Shown here one piece after another: positions 32,540 through 40,424 of a stretch of DNA of 54,047 bases. How positions within the stretch are numbered: position 1 is the first letter of the stretch; the number at the start of each line of letters is the position of its first letter. Location of the stretch: NCBI GenBank assembly GCA_964579305.1, contig CAZOGY010000008.1:1-54047 (forward strand), written 5' to 3'. The position numbers were made by a program, and so were the translations under genes. The notes beneath the pieces are model-generated. The model worked only from the letters and a program-made list of their open reading frames with translations. It was not told where the DNA came from and searched no databases. Origin of the DNA: JBCBWG01 sp964579305. GTDB lineage: Bacteria > Pseudomonadota > Alphaproteobacteria > Rhizobiales > Hyphomicrobiaceae.

Positions 32540-33025
32540 ATGACGGACGCGCTCGGGCGCCTGGAATCGCAACTCGATGCGTGGGGTCGGCCAGCTTGGA
32601 TCATCGCGATGGTCGCGGGATTCATTGTGTTTTGGCCGATTGGTCTCGCGCTTTTGCTTTACATGATCTGGAGTGGACGGATGGGATGTGGACGTTCGGG
32701 CGGCCGCTGGCAGCGCCGCGTGGCTGATAAGTGGGAAAAGAAAATGGGCGCTTGGGGCATGCAGGCAAAAGCCTATGAGCCGACAGGCAACCGCGCGTTT
32801 GATGAATACCGCGAAGAGACGTTGCGCCGACTTGAAGACGAAGCGCGCGAGTTCACCGCGTTTTTGGACCGGTTACGCATGGCCAAGGACCGTCAGGAGT
32901 TCGAAGACTTCATGACCGAGCGACGCAATCGCCCTGCCGACACGCCGGATGCCAATGGCGGCAATGGCGGCGCAGGCGATCGTGGTCCTGCAAGCCCGGC
33001 GACACCCGGCCCGGCGGCCGCATAA
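32540..33025 (+). CDS. DUF2852 family membrane protein
   Basis: A 161-residue protein with one clear membrane segment (about residues 20-45: PAWIIAMVAGFIVFWPIGLALLLYMIWSG) followed by a charged cytoplasmic or coiled region (NRAFDEYREETLRRLEDEAREFTAFLDRLRMAKDRQEFEDFMTER) and a Gly/Pro/Ala-rich tail. The combination WPIGLALLLYMIWSG plus FDEYREETLRRLEDE is that of DUF2852 proteins, which are common in alphaproteobacteria and of unknown function. The ATG at 32540 follows AGGGAGAG; the frame is open 102 bases further upstream without support. Confidence 0.82.
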   Translation: MTDALGRLESQLDAWGRPAWIIAMVAGFIVFWPIGLALLLYMIWSGRMGCGRSGGRWQRRVADKWEKKMGAWGMQAKAYEPTGNRAFDEYREETLRRLEDEAREFTAFLDRLRMAKDRQEFEDFMTERRNRPADTPDANGGNGGAGDRGPASPATPGPAAA

Positions 33026-33064
33026 ACGCAACACGAGACACAGTATGTTGCTCGTGGTCCCGAT

Positions 33065-33117
33065 GGTTCAGACAGTTGCTCTGAGCGTTGCTGCGCGTGG
33101 TGGCAACTGTCTGAACC
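33065..33117. repeat. 15-bp perfect inverted repeat after the DUF2852 gene
   Basis: GGTTCAGACAGTTGC and GCAACTGTCTGAACC are perfect 15-base inverted arms with a 23-base spacer, 39 bases after the DUF2852 stop. No T run follows on either strand, so it is not a standard intrinsic terminator. The surrounding region 33026-33342 has no convincing gene. Confidence 0.85.
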
Positions 33118-33342
33118 GGAACAGAAGGCGTTAAGCCTGGAAGCCGGCGTCTGAGTGCGCGCAGGGAACGGCGTCGCAACTAGAAAGTGACCGGCGCGTT
33201 TGATTGCGTGACGCGCGTTCCACGCCTGCGCGGCATTGTGGCAGAGATTTCAGCCGCGTGGCGTTTTTCTATTTTTGCGTGCAGGCTTCACACAGGCGGC
33301 TGGGTTTTTCCGCGGCTCGATAAGCTGGGCTTATCAAATCGA

Positions 33343-34143
33343 TTAAGCGCTGTCGTGCCGTTCAGAATGCGCTGCACGAAAGCCGAGGCCAGCCAATACG
33401 ATATCGATCTGTGGTGTCAGGGTGTTCACGAGCCGCCGCGCGGTCATTTCTTGAAACACGGCCTCGCGTAATGCGTACGTGTATGCCGACAAAAGCAACT
33501 GAGACGCGTTTCGGAAATCGCCTTGCGGTATTTCGGCGAGCGTCACGCTATCCTGGAAGACATTGCACAACAGGTCATGGTGTCTTGAGAGCTGCTGGCG
33601 GTTGCGGCGTTCGCGCTCGGGGCCCCACTGCCAGGAATAGGCATGGAACGTGGCTGTCAGGCGAATGTGGTCAAGATCGTGCGCGTAGTACGTGTGCAAG
33701 AGATGCTTCACCCGCACGTCCAGACTGCCATACTCCGGCGGGACGCGTTCAAGCGTTTCAAAAGTGCGCTGATTAAAAATCTCAATAAGTTCGAACAAGA
33801 GATCCTCCTTCGTTTCGAAAAACGAATGGAAGGCCTTTTTGTCGATCCGTGCGTCGGCGCAAAGCGCCTCGATTGGTGTTTCAGAGAAGCCGACTTGGTC
33901 AAAATGGCGGAAAGCGGCATCAATGATGCGTGCGCGCTGCTGTTCACCGGGCCCAATCAGGTCGTCGATGGAGTGGCAATTGAGCGCGCGTGAAATGGCG
34001 TGCAAATTTTCAATTTTTGGCCGTGTATCACCGCTTTCCCACTGTCCGACCGCATTTCGCGAAACGCCTACAGCTTTTCCAAGTGCCTGCTGGGTCAATC
34101 CGGCTTCTTCGCGGAGCCGCTTGATCCGCTGGCCAATCGTCAT
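33343..34143 (-). CDS. XRE-TetR fusion transcriptional regulator (two HTH domains)
   Basis: A 266-residue regulator with two different DNA-binding domains in tandem. Residues 3-60 form an XRE/HTH_3 domain (IGQRIKRLREEAGLTQQALGKAVGVSRNAVGQWESGDTRP). Residues 69-120 form a TetR-type HTH (RARIIDAAFRHFDQVGFSETPIEALCADARIDKKAFHSFFETKEDLL). A TetR-like all-helical ligand domain follows. The start is uncertain: I use the ATG at 34143, which begins the XRE domain exactly; ATGs at 34206/34203 would add about 21 residues. It is divergent from a MarR-family gene, 201 bases apart, so either may control the shared region. Confidence 0.85.
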   Translation of the reverse strand: MTIGQRIKRLREEAGLTQQALGKAVGVSRNAVGQWESGDTRPKIENLHAISRALNCHSIDDLIGPGEQQRARIIDAAFRHFDQVGFSETPIEALCADARIDKKAFHSFFETKEDLLFELIEIFNQRTFETLERVPPEYGSLDVRVKHLLHTYYAHDLDHIRLTATFHAYSWQWGPERERRNRQQLSRHHDLLCNVFQDSVTLAEIPQGDFRNASQLLLSAYTYALREAVFQEMTARRLVNTLTPQIDIVLAGLGFRAAHSERHDSA

Positions 34144-34216
34144 CGTCACGTATTTTTGCTCCAGAGGCCTGCGCAGCGGGAACGTGCACTGATTAAGTTG
34201 CATCATTGCAGCGGCC

Positions 34217-34246
34217 TTGACAACAAATGTAAGCGCTCCTTACCTG
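34217..34246 (+). promoter_or_regulatory. Candidate promoter with overlapping operator for the MarR-family gene
   Basis: TTGACA at 34217-34222 is a perfect -35 box. A weak -10 (TTACCT or TACCTG) follows at 17-18 bases. Between them, GTAAG and CTTAC at 34229-34243 form an inverted repeat that would sit inside the promoter, as autorepressor sites often do. The MarR ATG is about 100 bases downstream. Confidence 0.4.
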
Positions 34247-34344
34247 TAGATGACGTATTGTTGAAAGGTGGTGATGGCCGGCGCCGGTGCCCAACCGCGC
34301 AAGCATTGACCACATTTCGTCGGGTTGCGGGGAGTACGTCTGAC

Positions 34345-34815
34345 ATGAGCGACGATGCTGCGGGATTTGACCGTTCGCTGCTGCACTTGCTGCACCGGGC
34401 CGGACAAGGCGCAGACGGGGCTTTCGCTTCCGAAGTCCGAGACGGCGCGCTGACGCCACGGCAGTTTGCCGTGCTCGCGGCCGTCGCCGAGCGGCAGGGG
34501 AGCAATCAAACACAGATTGTCGAGCGGACCGGTATTGATCGCTCGACATTGGCCGACATTGTCAAGCGGCTTGTCTCGCGAGGTCTGTTGCGGCGTCGAC
34601 GGACCAAGGAAGATGCGCGGGCTTATGCCGTTGCGTTGACCCAGCAGGGCGAGGCGCTTGTTGCGGAAGCGCAAGGGCGGCTTGCGCGGGTTGATGAAGC
34701 GCTCTTGGCGTCGCTGCCCGCCGCTGACGCCGCCCGTTTCCGGAGGGATTTGGCCAAAATCGTTGCTGCCTTAGACGCGAGCCGTGATGAACCGGCTCGC
34801 AAGAGTGACGATTAA
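34345..34815 (+). CDS. MarR-family transcriptional regulator
   Basis: A 156-residue winged-helix regulator. The core LTPRQFAVLAAVAERQGSNQTQIVERTGIDRSTLADIVKRLVSRGLLRRRRTKEDARAYAVALTQQGEAL covers the recognition helix and the wing (residues about 36-105); the flanking helices form the dimer interface. No cysteine is present in the core, so direct OhrR-type redox sensing is unlikely. The ATG at 34345 lies about eleven bases after GGGGAG. It is divergent from the XRE-TetR gene and convergent with the glutathione transferase gene. Confidence 0.9.
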   Translation: MSDDAAGFDRSLLHLLHRAGQGADGAFASEVRDGALTPRQFAVLAAVAERQGSNQTQIVERTGIDRSTLADIVKRLVSRGLLRRRRTKEDARAYAVALTQQGEALVAEAQGRLARVDEALLASLPAADAARFRRDLAKIVAALDASRDEPARKSDD

Positions 34816-34832
34816 ACTGGTGCACGGCCGGT

Positions 34833-35498
34833 TCAATTGAACTGGCCGCGCATCGCCTCGGGGATCAGATCTGGCTGATCTTTCAGGACTTTGTCGTCAG
34901 CAGCGTTGGCACGTCGATACGCCTCACGGTTTGTCGCGCGCGCGATGAATGTCACAAAACTCTCCCGCTTTTCAAAAACGCCGAAACTGGTGAGCCATTC
35001 GAGTTGCGAGCCAATGTATAAATCGGCCGCCGTAAATTGCGAGCCGGTCAGAAACTCTGGCGTTTCAGAGAGCGCTTGGTCGAGCGTGTCCATGACAGCG
35101 TTTAGAGACCCAAAGCCGACCATGGCCTGTTGTTCAACGGTGGGCGTGATGTCCAACATCTTGCTGCTTGCCGCGGGCTCAACACAGCCCGCACCGAAAA
35201 AGAGCCAGCGGTAATAGGGGCCCCTTTGCGGTGAAGTTGGCGGCGGAGCCAGTTGGGCATCAGGGAACGCGTCGGCAAGATACGCAAGAATGGCAGCACA
35301 TTCGGTGACGATGATATCGCCGTGCTGGATTGCCGGTACCTTGCCCATAGGATTTATCGCGAGGTAGGCTGGCGCCTTCATCGCCGCGCCATATCCTATG
35401 ATGTCCGTCTCATACGGCGCGCCGATCTCTTCCAGCATCCATCGCACGGTCCGTCCGCGCGACATGGGATGGGTGAAAAATCTCAGTTGGGCTGACAT
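34833..35498 (-). CDS. Glutathione S-transferase family protein
   Basis: A 221-residue protein with an N-terminal thioredoxin-like domain (LRFFTHPMSRGRTVRWMLEEIGAPYE, then NPMGKVPAIQHGDIIVTECAAILAYLADAF) and a C-terminal helical domain (FLTGSQFTAADLYIGSQL). Pro-Ala-Ile in the cis-Pro loop and Glu-Cys in place of the usual Glu-Ser are visible. Such enzymes conjugate glutathione to electrophiles or act as peroxidases or isomerases. The ATG at 35498 follows GGAGG; a start 45 bases upstream has no support. It is the last gene of a minus-strand run downstream of proXWV. Confidence 0.9.
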   Translation of the reverse strand: MSAQLRFFTHPMSRGRTVRWMLEEIGAPYETDIIGYGAAMKAPAYLAINPMGKVPAIQHGDIIVTECAAILAYLADAFPDAQLAPPPTSPQRGPYYRWLFFGAGCVEPAASSKMLDITPTVEQQAMVGFGSLNAVMDTLDQALSETPEFLTGSQFTAADLYIGSQLEWLTSFGVFEKRESFVTFIARATNREAYRRANAADDKVLKDQPDLIPEAMRGQFN

Positions 35499-35560
35499 GC
35501 ACTCCTCCCGCATCAATCCGGCGCACTGTGCGTCCGGGTTCAATATCGGGGATGAGCGGT

Positions 35561-36391
35561 TCAGTGTGCGGCAGCTTCAAGGCGCTGTTGACCGGCGAGG
35601 TCATAGGGAAAAAGATCGTGTCCGTCCTTGGTGCAGGTCACGAACTGGCGAAATCGCAGGAGCTCCTGGCTCTCAAGTTCTGTTAGTCCGTCAAGCGCGG
35701 AGTTCGGCTTGCCGCCATCGACATTAAAATAGGCTGTTTCGTTGATCAGGAAGTCGCGCCGGAACCCGGTGCGCCATTGGGAATTGGCGCCCCAACCGTG
35801 GCTCAGGTCGTGTGTTGGTCGATTGGGCCGCTCGTAGGTCCAATAGAGCGTCGCGGTCTCAGCAATTTGGGGCGCGATGACCATGCGGCCTGCTTCCACG
35901 TGAGCGCCGCCGCGAAGCAGCAGCATTGGGCCAAGCATCAACGGGGGCCAATCCTCACTGATGAGCTCGGCCGCAGCATCGTCTGACGCGGCAGGAGTGA
36001 CACTGACGATCTCGTGGAAAAATGGGCCAAAGCTGGACTGAGGGACAGCGTTGGCACCAAACGGCTCACTGATCGCTGTGAGAAGGTCGCGTGCCTCTGG
36101 CGGCAACGACCACTGGGTACGCTCGCCAATGGTCGATGGCTCAAGGTGCCGCGCGATGATGCGGTCGAACAGACGCGACAGCGCATAAAGCGCCCAAAGT
36201 TCTTCTTGAGACGCTGGCGGGATGGGATTGCCCGGGCGCTGAGACAACTCCCGTAACCAGGAGACCGCGTCCGCGTTCGCACGGGTCCAATCGCTGAAGT
36301 TTTGGAGGCACTGACCAAGGCGCCCGGCCTTACCAAGGTCGCGATTGAGCCGTTCGAACAGGTCGCGAAAGGCAACGTGCGGTTGGTCCAT
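35561..36391 (-). CDS. Protein of unknown function downstream of the glycine betaine transporter
   Basis: A 276-residue soluble protein with no signal peptide or membrane segment. I do not recognise a family. Conspicuous features are a Trp-rich N-terminal half (WTRANADAVSWLRELSQ, then EELWALYALSRLFDRII) and a polar C-terminal half with SHGWGANSQWRTGFRRDFL and YFNVDGGK, which look like conserved binding loops. It starts 40 bases after proV and probably belongs to the same transcript. The glutathione transferase gene follows 62 bases later. Confidence 0.75.
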   Translation of the reverse strand: MDQPHVAFRDLFERLNRDLGKAGRLGQCLQNFSDWTRANADAVSWLRELSQRPGNPIPPASQEELWALYALSRLFDRIIARHLEPSTIGERTQWSLPPEARDLLTAISEPFGANAVPQSSFGPFFHEIVSVTPAASDDAAAELISEDWPPLMLGPMLLLRGGAHVEAGRMVIAPQIAETATLYWTYERPNRPTHDLSHGWGANSQWRTGFRRDFLINETAYFNVDGGKPNSALDGLTELESQELLRFRQFVTCTKDGHDLFPYDLAGQQRLEAAAH

Positions 36392-36431
36392 TGCCTTTCA
36401 CCTGTGGTGGCCGAGCGCGCCGCCGCGTTGC

Positions 36432-37739
36432 TCAGACGGGATCAACTTGGCGCTTTTGCTCTGCTGTATCTTTGGACTGATCACTGCTTGTCTTGCGGTC
36501 ATCGGTTTCAGGCGCTTCCTCAGAAAAGGCGTCTTCTGCCGGACGGGCGAGCGCTTCCAATACGCCTTCGCGTGTGATTGTCCCAACCACATCGCCAGCC
36601 TCGTCGACAACCGCGATCGGGCCTTCCGAGCCGGCGATGTCTGTCAGCGCCTCTTCAAGGACGGTGTCGGCGGTGACAGTTGTGTCCACGGGCGTGATTT
36701 CGCCATCGTAGTCGGCACCGTTGGATGCACCGCTTGTCTCATAGTGGTCTGCGTAGACCGCGCCAGCCACACCGCCGTCGCCGTCAGAGACGAAAATGTA
36801 TGGCTGATCGTCTTGGGTGTGCTTGGCGACGGACTGCGGGGTGACCTGTTTCGGGTCGAGCGTGACGACCTGCTGTGCGATCGAGCCGATGGTGACAACA
36901 CGCGCGCGGTTCACATCGCGCACGAACCGCTCCACGTAGTCGTCGGCCGGCTTGAGCAAAATGTCCTCGCCGGTGCCGGCCTGGCGCAATTCGCCGTCTT
37001 TCAGGATGGCGATGTGGTCGCCAATGCGCAGCGCTTCGTCGAGATCGTGGGTGATGAACACGATCGTCTTGTGCAGTTTTTCCTGCAATTCTTTCAACTG
37101 AAGCTGCATGTCTGAGCGGATCAGCGGATCGAGCGCGGAAAACGCCTCGTCCATCAGCAGGATTTCCGCATCCGTCGCGAGAGCGCGGGCAAGGCCGACG
37201 CGTTGCTGCATGCCGCCGGACAGCTGACGAGGGTAGCTGTCCTCGTAGCCGGATAGCCCGACGATCTCGATCTGCTCCAGGGCCTTGGAACGCGCCTCGT
37301 CCGTGCTCATGCCGGCAACGGTCAGGCCATACATCGTGTTCTCCAGCACGGTTTTGTGCGGGAGAAGCGCAAACCGCTGGAAAACCATAGAGATCTTGTG
37401 GCGGCGGAACTCGCGCAGTTCCGAGTCCGACATTTGCAGGACGTCCTGGCCATCGACCAGGATGCGGCCTGCGGTCGGCTCGATCAAGCGGTTGATGTGG
37501 CGGATCAAGGTCGACTTGCCGGAGCCCGACAACCCCATCACCACGTAGGTCTCGCCCTGTTGGATCTCCAAGGACACATCGGAAATGCCGATCACATGAC
37601 CGGTGGTGTCCAACAGCTCGGCCTTGCTCATACCGGCACGCACTTTCTCAAGCGCGCCCTGCGGGTCAGAGCCGAAGATCTTGTAGACGTTTTCAATAGC
37701 AATTTTGATTGGCGGCTTGACCGCGCTGTCGCTCGGCAT
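36432..37739 (-). CDS. proV: Glycine betaine/proline ABC transporter ATP-binding protein
   Basis: A 435-residue ATPase of the ProV/OpuAA type for uptake of compatible solutes. Walker A GLSGSGKST, the ISMVFQRFALLPHKTV Q-loop region, signature LSGGMQQRVGLARAL and Walker B ILLMDEAFSALDPLIR are present. The C-terminal part (about 285-410) holds CBS-type regulatory domains ending EAGDVVGTITREGVLEAL; in relatives these sense ionic strength or nucleotides. The last 25 residues are acidic and low complexity. It starts five bases after the proW stop. Confidence 0.94.
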   Translation of the reverse strand: MPSDSAVKPPIKIAIENVYKIFGSDPQGALEKVRAGMSKAELLDTTGHVIGISDVSLEIQQGETYVVMGLSGSGKSTLIRHINRLIEPTAGRILVDGQDVLQMSDSELREFRRHKISMVFQRFALLPHKTVLENTMYGLTVAGMSTDEARSKALEQIEIVGLSGYEDSYPRQLSGGMQQRVGLARALATDAEILLMDEAFSALDPLIRSDMQLQLKELQEKLHKTIVFITHDLDEALRIGDHIAILKDGELRQAGTGEDILLKPADDYVERFVRDVNRARVVTIGSIAQQVVTLDPKQVTPQSVAKHTQDDQPYIFVSDGDGGVAGAVYADHYETSGASNGADYDGEITPVDTTVTADTVLEEALTDIAGSEGPIAVVDEAGDVVGTITREGVLEALARPAEDAFSEEAPETDDRKTSSDQSKDTAEQKRQVDPV

Positions 37740-37744
37740 GGCGA

Positions 37745-38617
37745 TTAGGACCCTGTGTTCAGGTGACTCTGCATGCGTTTGCCGTAGGCCTGCGCGATGC
37801 GGTCAAAGATGATGGCGAGGAAAACGATCCCGAGGCCTGCGAGTAGCCCGCGGCTGACCTCCAGTCGCTGAATGCCCTGCAGCACCTGGTAGCCAAGGCC
37901 GCCCGCACCGATCATTGAGGCGATCACAACCATCGACAACGCCATCATGGTCGTCTGGTTGATGCCTGCCATGATGGTTGGCAACGCCAGCGGGATCTGA
38001 GCCGTGAACAGTCGCTGCGTCGGCGTCGCCCCAAACGCAGTGACGGCCTCGATCACTTCCTTGTCGACCTGACGGATGCCGAGGTCGGTCAGGCGAATAA
38101 CGGGCGGAATGGCGAACACCACCGTTGCCAGGAGGGCTGGGATCTTGCCGGGGCCAAACAGCATGACGAAGGGGATCAGGTAAACGAAGATCGGCAACGT
38201 CTGCATGATGTCGAGGACAGGCAACGTCAGCGTCTGCATCGTGTCAGAGCGCGACATCAAGATGCCGATCGGGATGCCGATGAGAACGGCCATGAATGTC
38301 GCCGTGATCATGAGCGCGATCGTGGCCATGGCGGCATCCCACAGGCCGAGCACGCCGAGCAGGAATGTCAGCACCCCGGTGCCGACCGTCAGTTTCCAGT
38401 CGCGCGAGGCGGCGTAGGCCAGGCCCATCAGCGCGGCAAGCACAATCCACCAGGGCAGCCAGACCAGAAATTGCTCGATCATTACGAGCAGGCGCACAAC
38501 CGGCAGAAATGTCAGCTCAAGCGTCTCGCCGAAGGTCGCAACGATCCAGTTGAAGCCGTCGTCGATCGATATGCGAAGAGAGCGCGTGTCGATCAGTTCA
38601 GGGAAGTTTGAGGCCAT
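37745..38617 (-). CDS. proW: Glycine betaine/proline ABC transporter permease
   Basis: A 290-residue inner-membrane permease of the ProW/OpuAB type, with about six helices and the EAA-type loop EAVTAFGATPTQRLFTAQIPLALPTIMAGINQTTMMALSMVVIASMIGAGGLG. The start is the ATG at 38617, six bases after GGAG; a start 27 bases upstream is weaker. A 267-base gap separates it from proX and contains a terminator and a second hairpin. Confidence 0.94.
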   Translation of the reverse strand: MASNFPELIDTRSLRISIDDGFNWIVATFGETLELTFLPVVRLLVMIEQFLVWLPWWIVLAALMGLAYAASRDWKLTVGTGVLTFLLGVLGLWDAAMATIALMITATFMAVLIGIPIGILMSRSDTMQTLTLPVLDIMQTLPIFVYLIPFVMLFGPGKIPALLATVVFAIPPVIRLTDLGIRQVDKEVIEAVTAFGATPTQRLFTAQIPLALPTIMAGINQTTMMALSMVVIASMIGAGGLGYQVLQGIQRLEVSRGLLAGLGIVFLAIIFDRIAQAYGKRMQSHLNTGS

Positions 38618-38681
38618 TGGCAACTCCGAATAGCGGCCGCCCATCGGTGAGACGGTTGCGGCACGCCGGGTCCACAGGCTT

Positions 38682-38722
38682 TTGAAGAACTCGGGTCAAA
38701 GGCGACTTCCCGAGTTTTTCAA
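38682..38722 (-). promoter_or_regulatory. 14-bp inverted repeat in the proX-proW leader
   Basis: TTGAAGAACTCGGG and CCCGAGTTTTTCAA are inverted with a single mismatch, spaced by 13 bases. The element sits 65 bases upstream of the proW start, after the proX terminator. On the plus strand a T run follows, but no plus-strand gene ends there. It may be an mRNA structure or a binding site controlling proWV. Confidence 0.5.
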
Positions 38723-38800
38723 CAGTCTTCGCGACCCAGCTTCACGGCAATAAACGCAGGAGCGGCGGGCTCACAGCGCTGACACGGCACGTCAGTTTAG

Positions 38801-38831
38801 AAAAGAAAAGGGCGACAGCAAACTGCCGCCC
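38801..38831 (-). terminator. Intrinsic terminator/attenuator after proX
   Basis: Read on the minus strand, GGGCGGCAG pairs with CTGTCGCCC (9 bp, one G-T pair) around a TTTG loop and is followed by TTTTCTTTT. It lies 53 bases after the proX stop and upstream of proW, so it should let proX be expressed above proWV. Confidence 0.85.
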
Positions 38832-38884
38832 CGAGATGATTTTGCTTGGCTCACGTTTCCGCGAGGACCAAATCAGCGCCGCGC

Positions 38885-39898
38885 TTAGAGCTTGGCTTTG
38901 ATTTTCTCAGCGACGTCGGCTGGGACCCATTTCGACCAGGTCGGCTCGTAGTTCTTAAAGAAGTACACAGCCGCATCTTCCGGGCTTGCCGAGTTCTCGT
39001 CTGCCCAAGCGAGCACCTTGTTGATCTCCGCGTTCGAGACCTGCATTTTGCTCAGGAACTCAGCGACGTCTGGCGCCTTTTCCTTGATCTCGGTCGCAAC
39101 GGCAACGGCGACGTTGCCGCGGGCGAAGCTCGTGACTTCCGGATTTTGGCAGTTCTTATCCGTCAGGCACTCATATTTTTTCGGGTCGTGCTCTGGCATC
39201 TCAAGACGCACGAGATTGTAGCGGCCGATCACAGCCGTCGGACCCCAGTAGTAGGTCAGGATCGGTTTTTTACGGGCGACCTGACGTGCGATCGAGGCCT
39301 TGAGAGCCGCGCCGCTCCCAGGCGAGAACAGCTCGTAGTTCTTCTCGCCGAGGTTCATCGCCTTGAAAAGGTTGTTGGTGATGATCTCGCATGCCCAGCC
39401 TGGGGGACACCCGTAGAGACGACCGGTGCCTGGGTTCGACGCATCCTCAAAGAGCTTGGCGAACTTTGGCAGGTCGGCAACGGATTTCAGCTCAGGATTG
39501 GCCTCGGCCACATAATCGGGGATCCACCAGCCTTCTTTGCCGCCTTCGGAAAAGATCTCGTTGGCTTGGTAGACAGAACCTTTGTCCTGAAGCTTTTTCC
39601 AGATCTCGACGACGGACGAGACCCAAAGCTCAGGTGCGATGTGTGGCGTACCTTTCGCCAACATCGATGTTGCGGTTGGCACCGTGTCGCCAGGAACCGT
39701 TGTGACCTGGCAGCCGTAACCATCGGCCAAAACGCGCTTGGTGACGTGAGCAAGCGTGCCAGCCGAAAGCCAAGTCATTTCTGCAATGTCGATTTGGCCG
39801 GCATTACCGCAGTCAGCAGCCGACGCCATCGGCGCGGTTGCAAAAGTAGCCGTTGCGGCCAGCGCGGCAGCGCCAACCCAGTTTTTCATGATGCGCAT
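38885..39898 (-). CDS. proX: Glycine betaine/proline ABC transporter substrate-binding protein
   Basis: A 337-residue periplasmic binding protein of the OpuAC/ProX type. It has a Sec signal peptide (MRIMKNWVGAAALAATATFATAPMASA) and the mature features IDIAEMTWLSAGTLAHVTKRVL, GWWIPDYV, YGCPPGWACE and KPILTYYWGPTAVIG; the Trp and Tyr residues there line the betaine-binding aromatic box in relatives. The ATG at 39898 is preceded by GGAGGG at eleven bases; a second in-frame ATG nine bases later is also possible. First gene of the transporter operon. Confidence 0.93.
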   Translation of the reverse strand: MRIMKNWVGAAALAATATFATAPMASAADCGNAGQIDIAEMTWLSAGTLAHVTKRVLADGYGCQVTTVPGDTVPTATSMLAKGTPHIAPELWVSSVVEIWKKLQDKGSVYQANEIFSEGGKEGWWIPDYVAEANPELKSVADLPKFAKLFEDASNPGTGRLYGCPPGWACEIITNNLFKAMNLGEKNYELFSPGSGAALKASIARQVARKKPILTYYWGPTAVIGRYNLVRLEMPEHDPKKYECLTDKNCQNPEVTSFARGNVAVAVATEIKEKAPDVAEFLSKMQVSNAEINKVLAWADENSASPEDAAVYFFKNYEPTWSKWVPADVAEKIKAKL

Positions 39899-40058
39899 GC
39901 TGGGATTCACCCTCCATATTTCCCAAAACAAACGTTCTGCCCGCGCGAAAGCAGCCGAGCTGCGGCGCAAGCGGCACGTGCGGTGAACGCTCATGTATTA
40001 GCAAAGTTCACTCACCCGGTACAAGTCGGCCGCTGGAACATGAAGAGAACGTAAGGTC

Positions 40059-40085
40059 AATTTCGCTAGGATTTTCAGTGAAATT
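40059..40085. promoter_or_regulatory. Inverted repeat between proX and the peroxidase gene
   Basis: AATTTCGCT and AGTGAAATT are 9-base inverted arms with one G-T mismatch and a nine-base spacer, about 160 bases upstream of proX. The 526-base divergent region 39899-40424 contains no gene I can support and must hold both promoters. Operator role is a guess from position. Confidence 0.35.
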
Positions 40086-40226
40086 CCCGCCAGAGCGGCT
40101 CTGTTGCCAAAGTCGGTAGAATGAGAATTTATAACCCGATTAGAGGCGCTTATGGCGGAACTGCTTGCGTCTCATCATTTCAGAAAAACAAAATTACCCA
40201 ATGTTCTTTTTGATCTTTCGCGGCCC

Positions 40227-40241
40227 GCCGGATGATCCGGC
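40227..40241. promoter_or_regulatory. Short palindrome upstream of the heme peroxidase gene
   Basis: GCCGGAT-G-ATCCGGC is a 7-base perfect palindrome with a one-base centre, about 185 bases before the peroxidase start. It could be an operator; no other evidence. Confidence 0.3.
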
Positions 40242-40424
40242 TCCTCGCACGGTGCTTGCGGGTTTCAAGATGACAGATCGTGGCGAAGTGGATTTGATCT
40301 GGTGCAAGTTGTCGCACCCGTGCTAAGGTCTGCGCGGCTCTGCGGCCAATTTTTCTTTTGGTTTTGTCTTGGGAATTCTGGGCCGGAGACGCCGCAAATT
40401 GACCTTGTTACATGAGGAACTTGT

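Noticed and set aside
40201..40326. 41-codon ORF upstream of the peroxidase gene (starts MFFLIFRGPPDD)
   Set aside because: It has an ATG but no ribosome site and no recognisable features; most likely chance.
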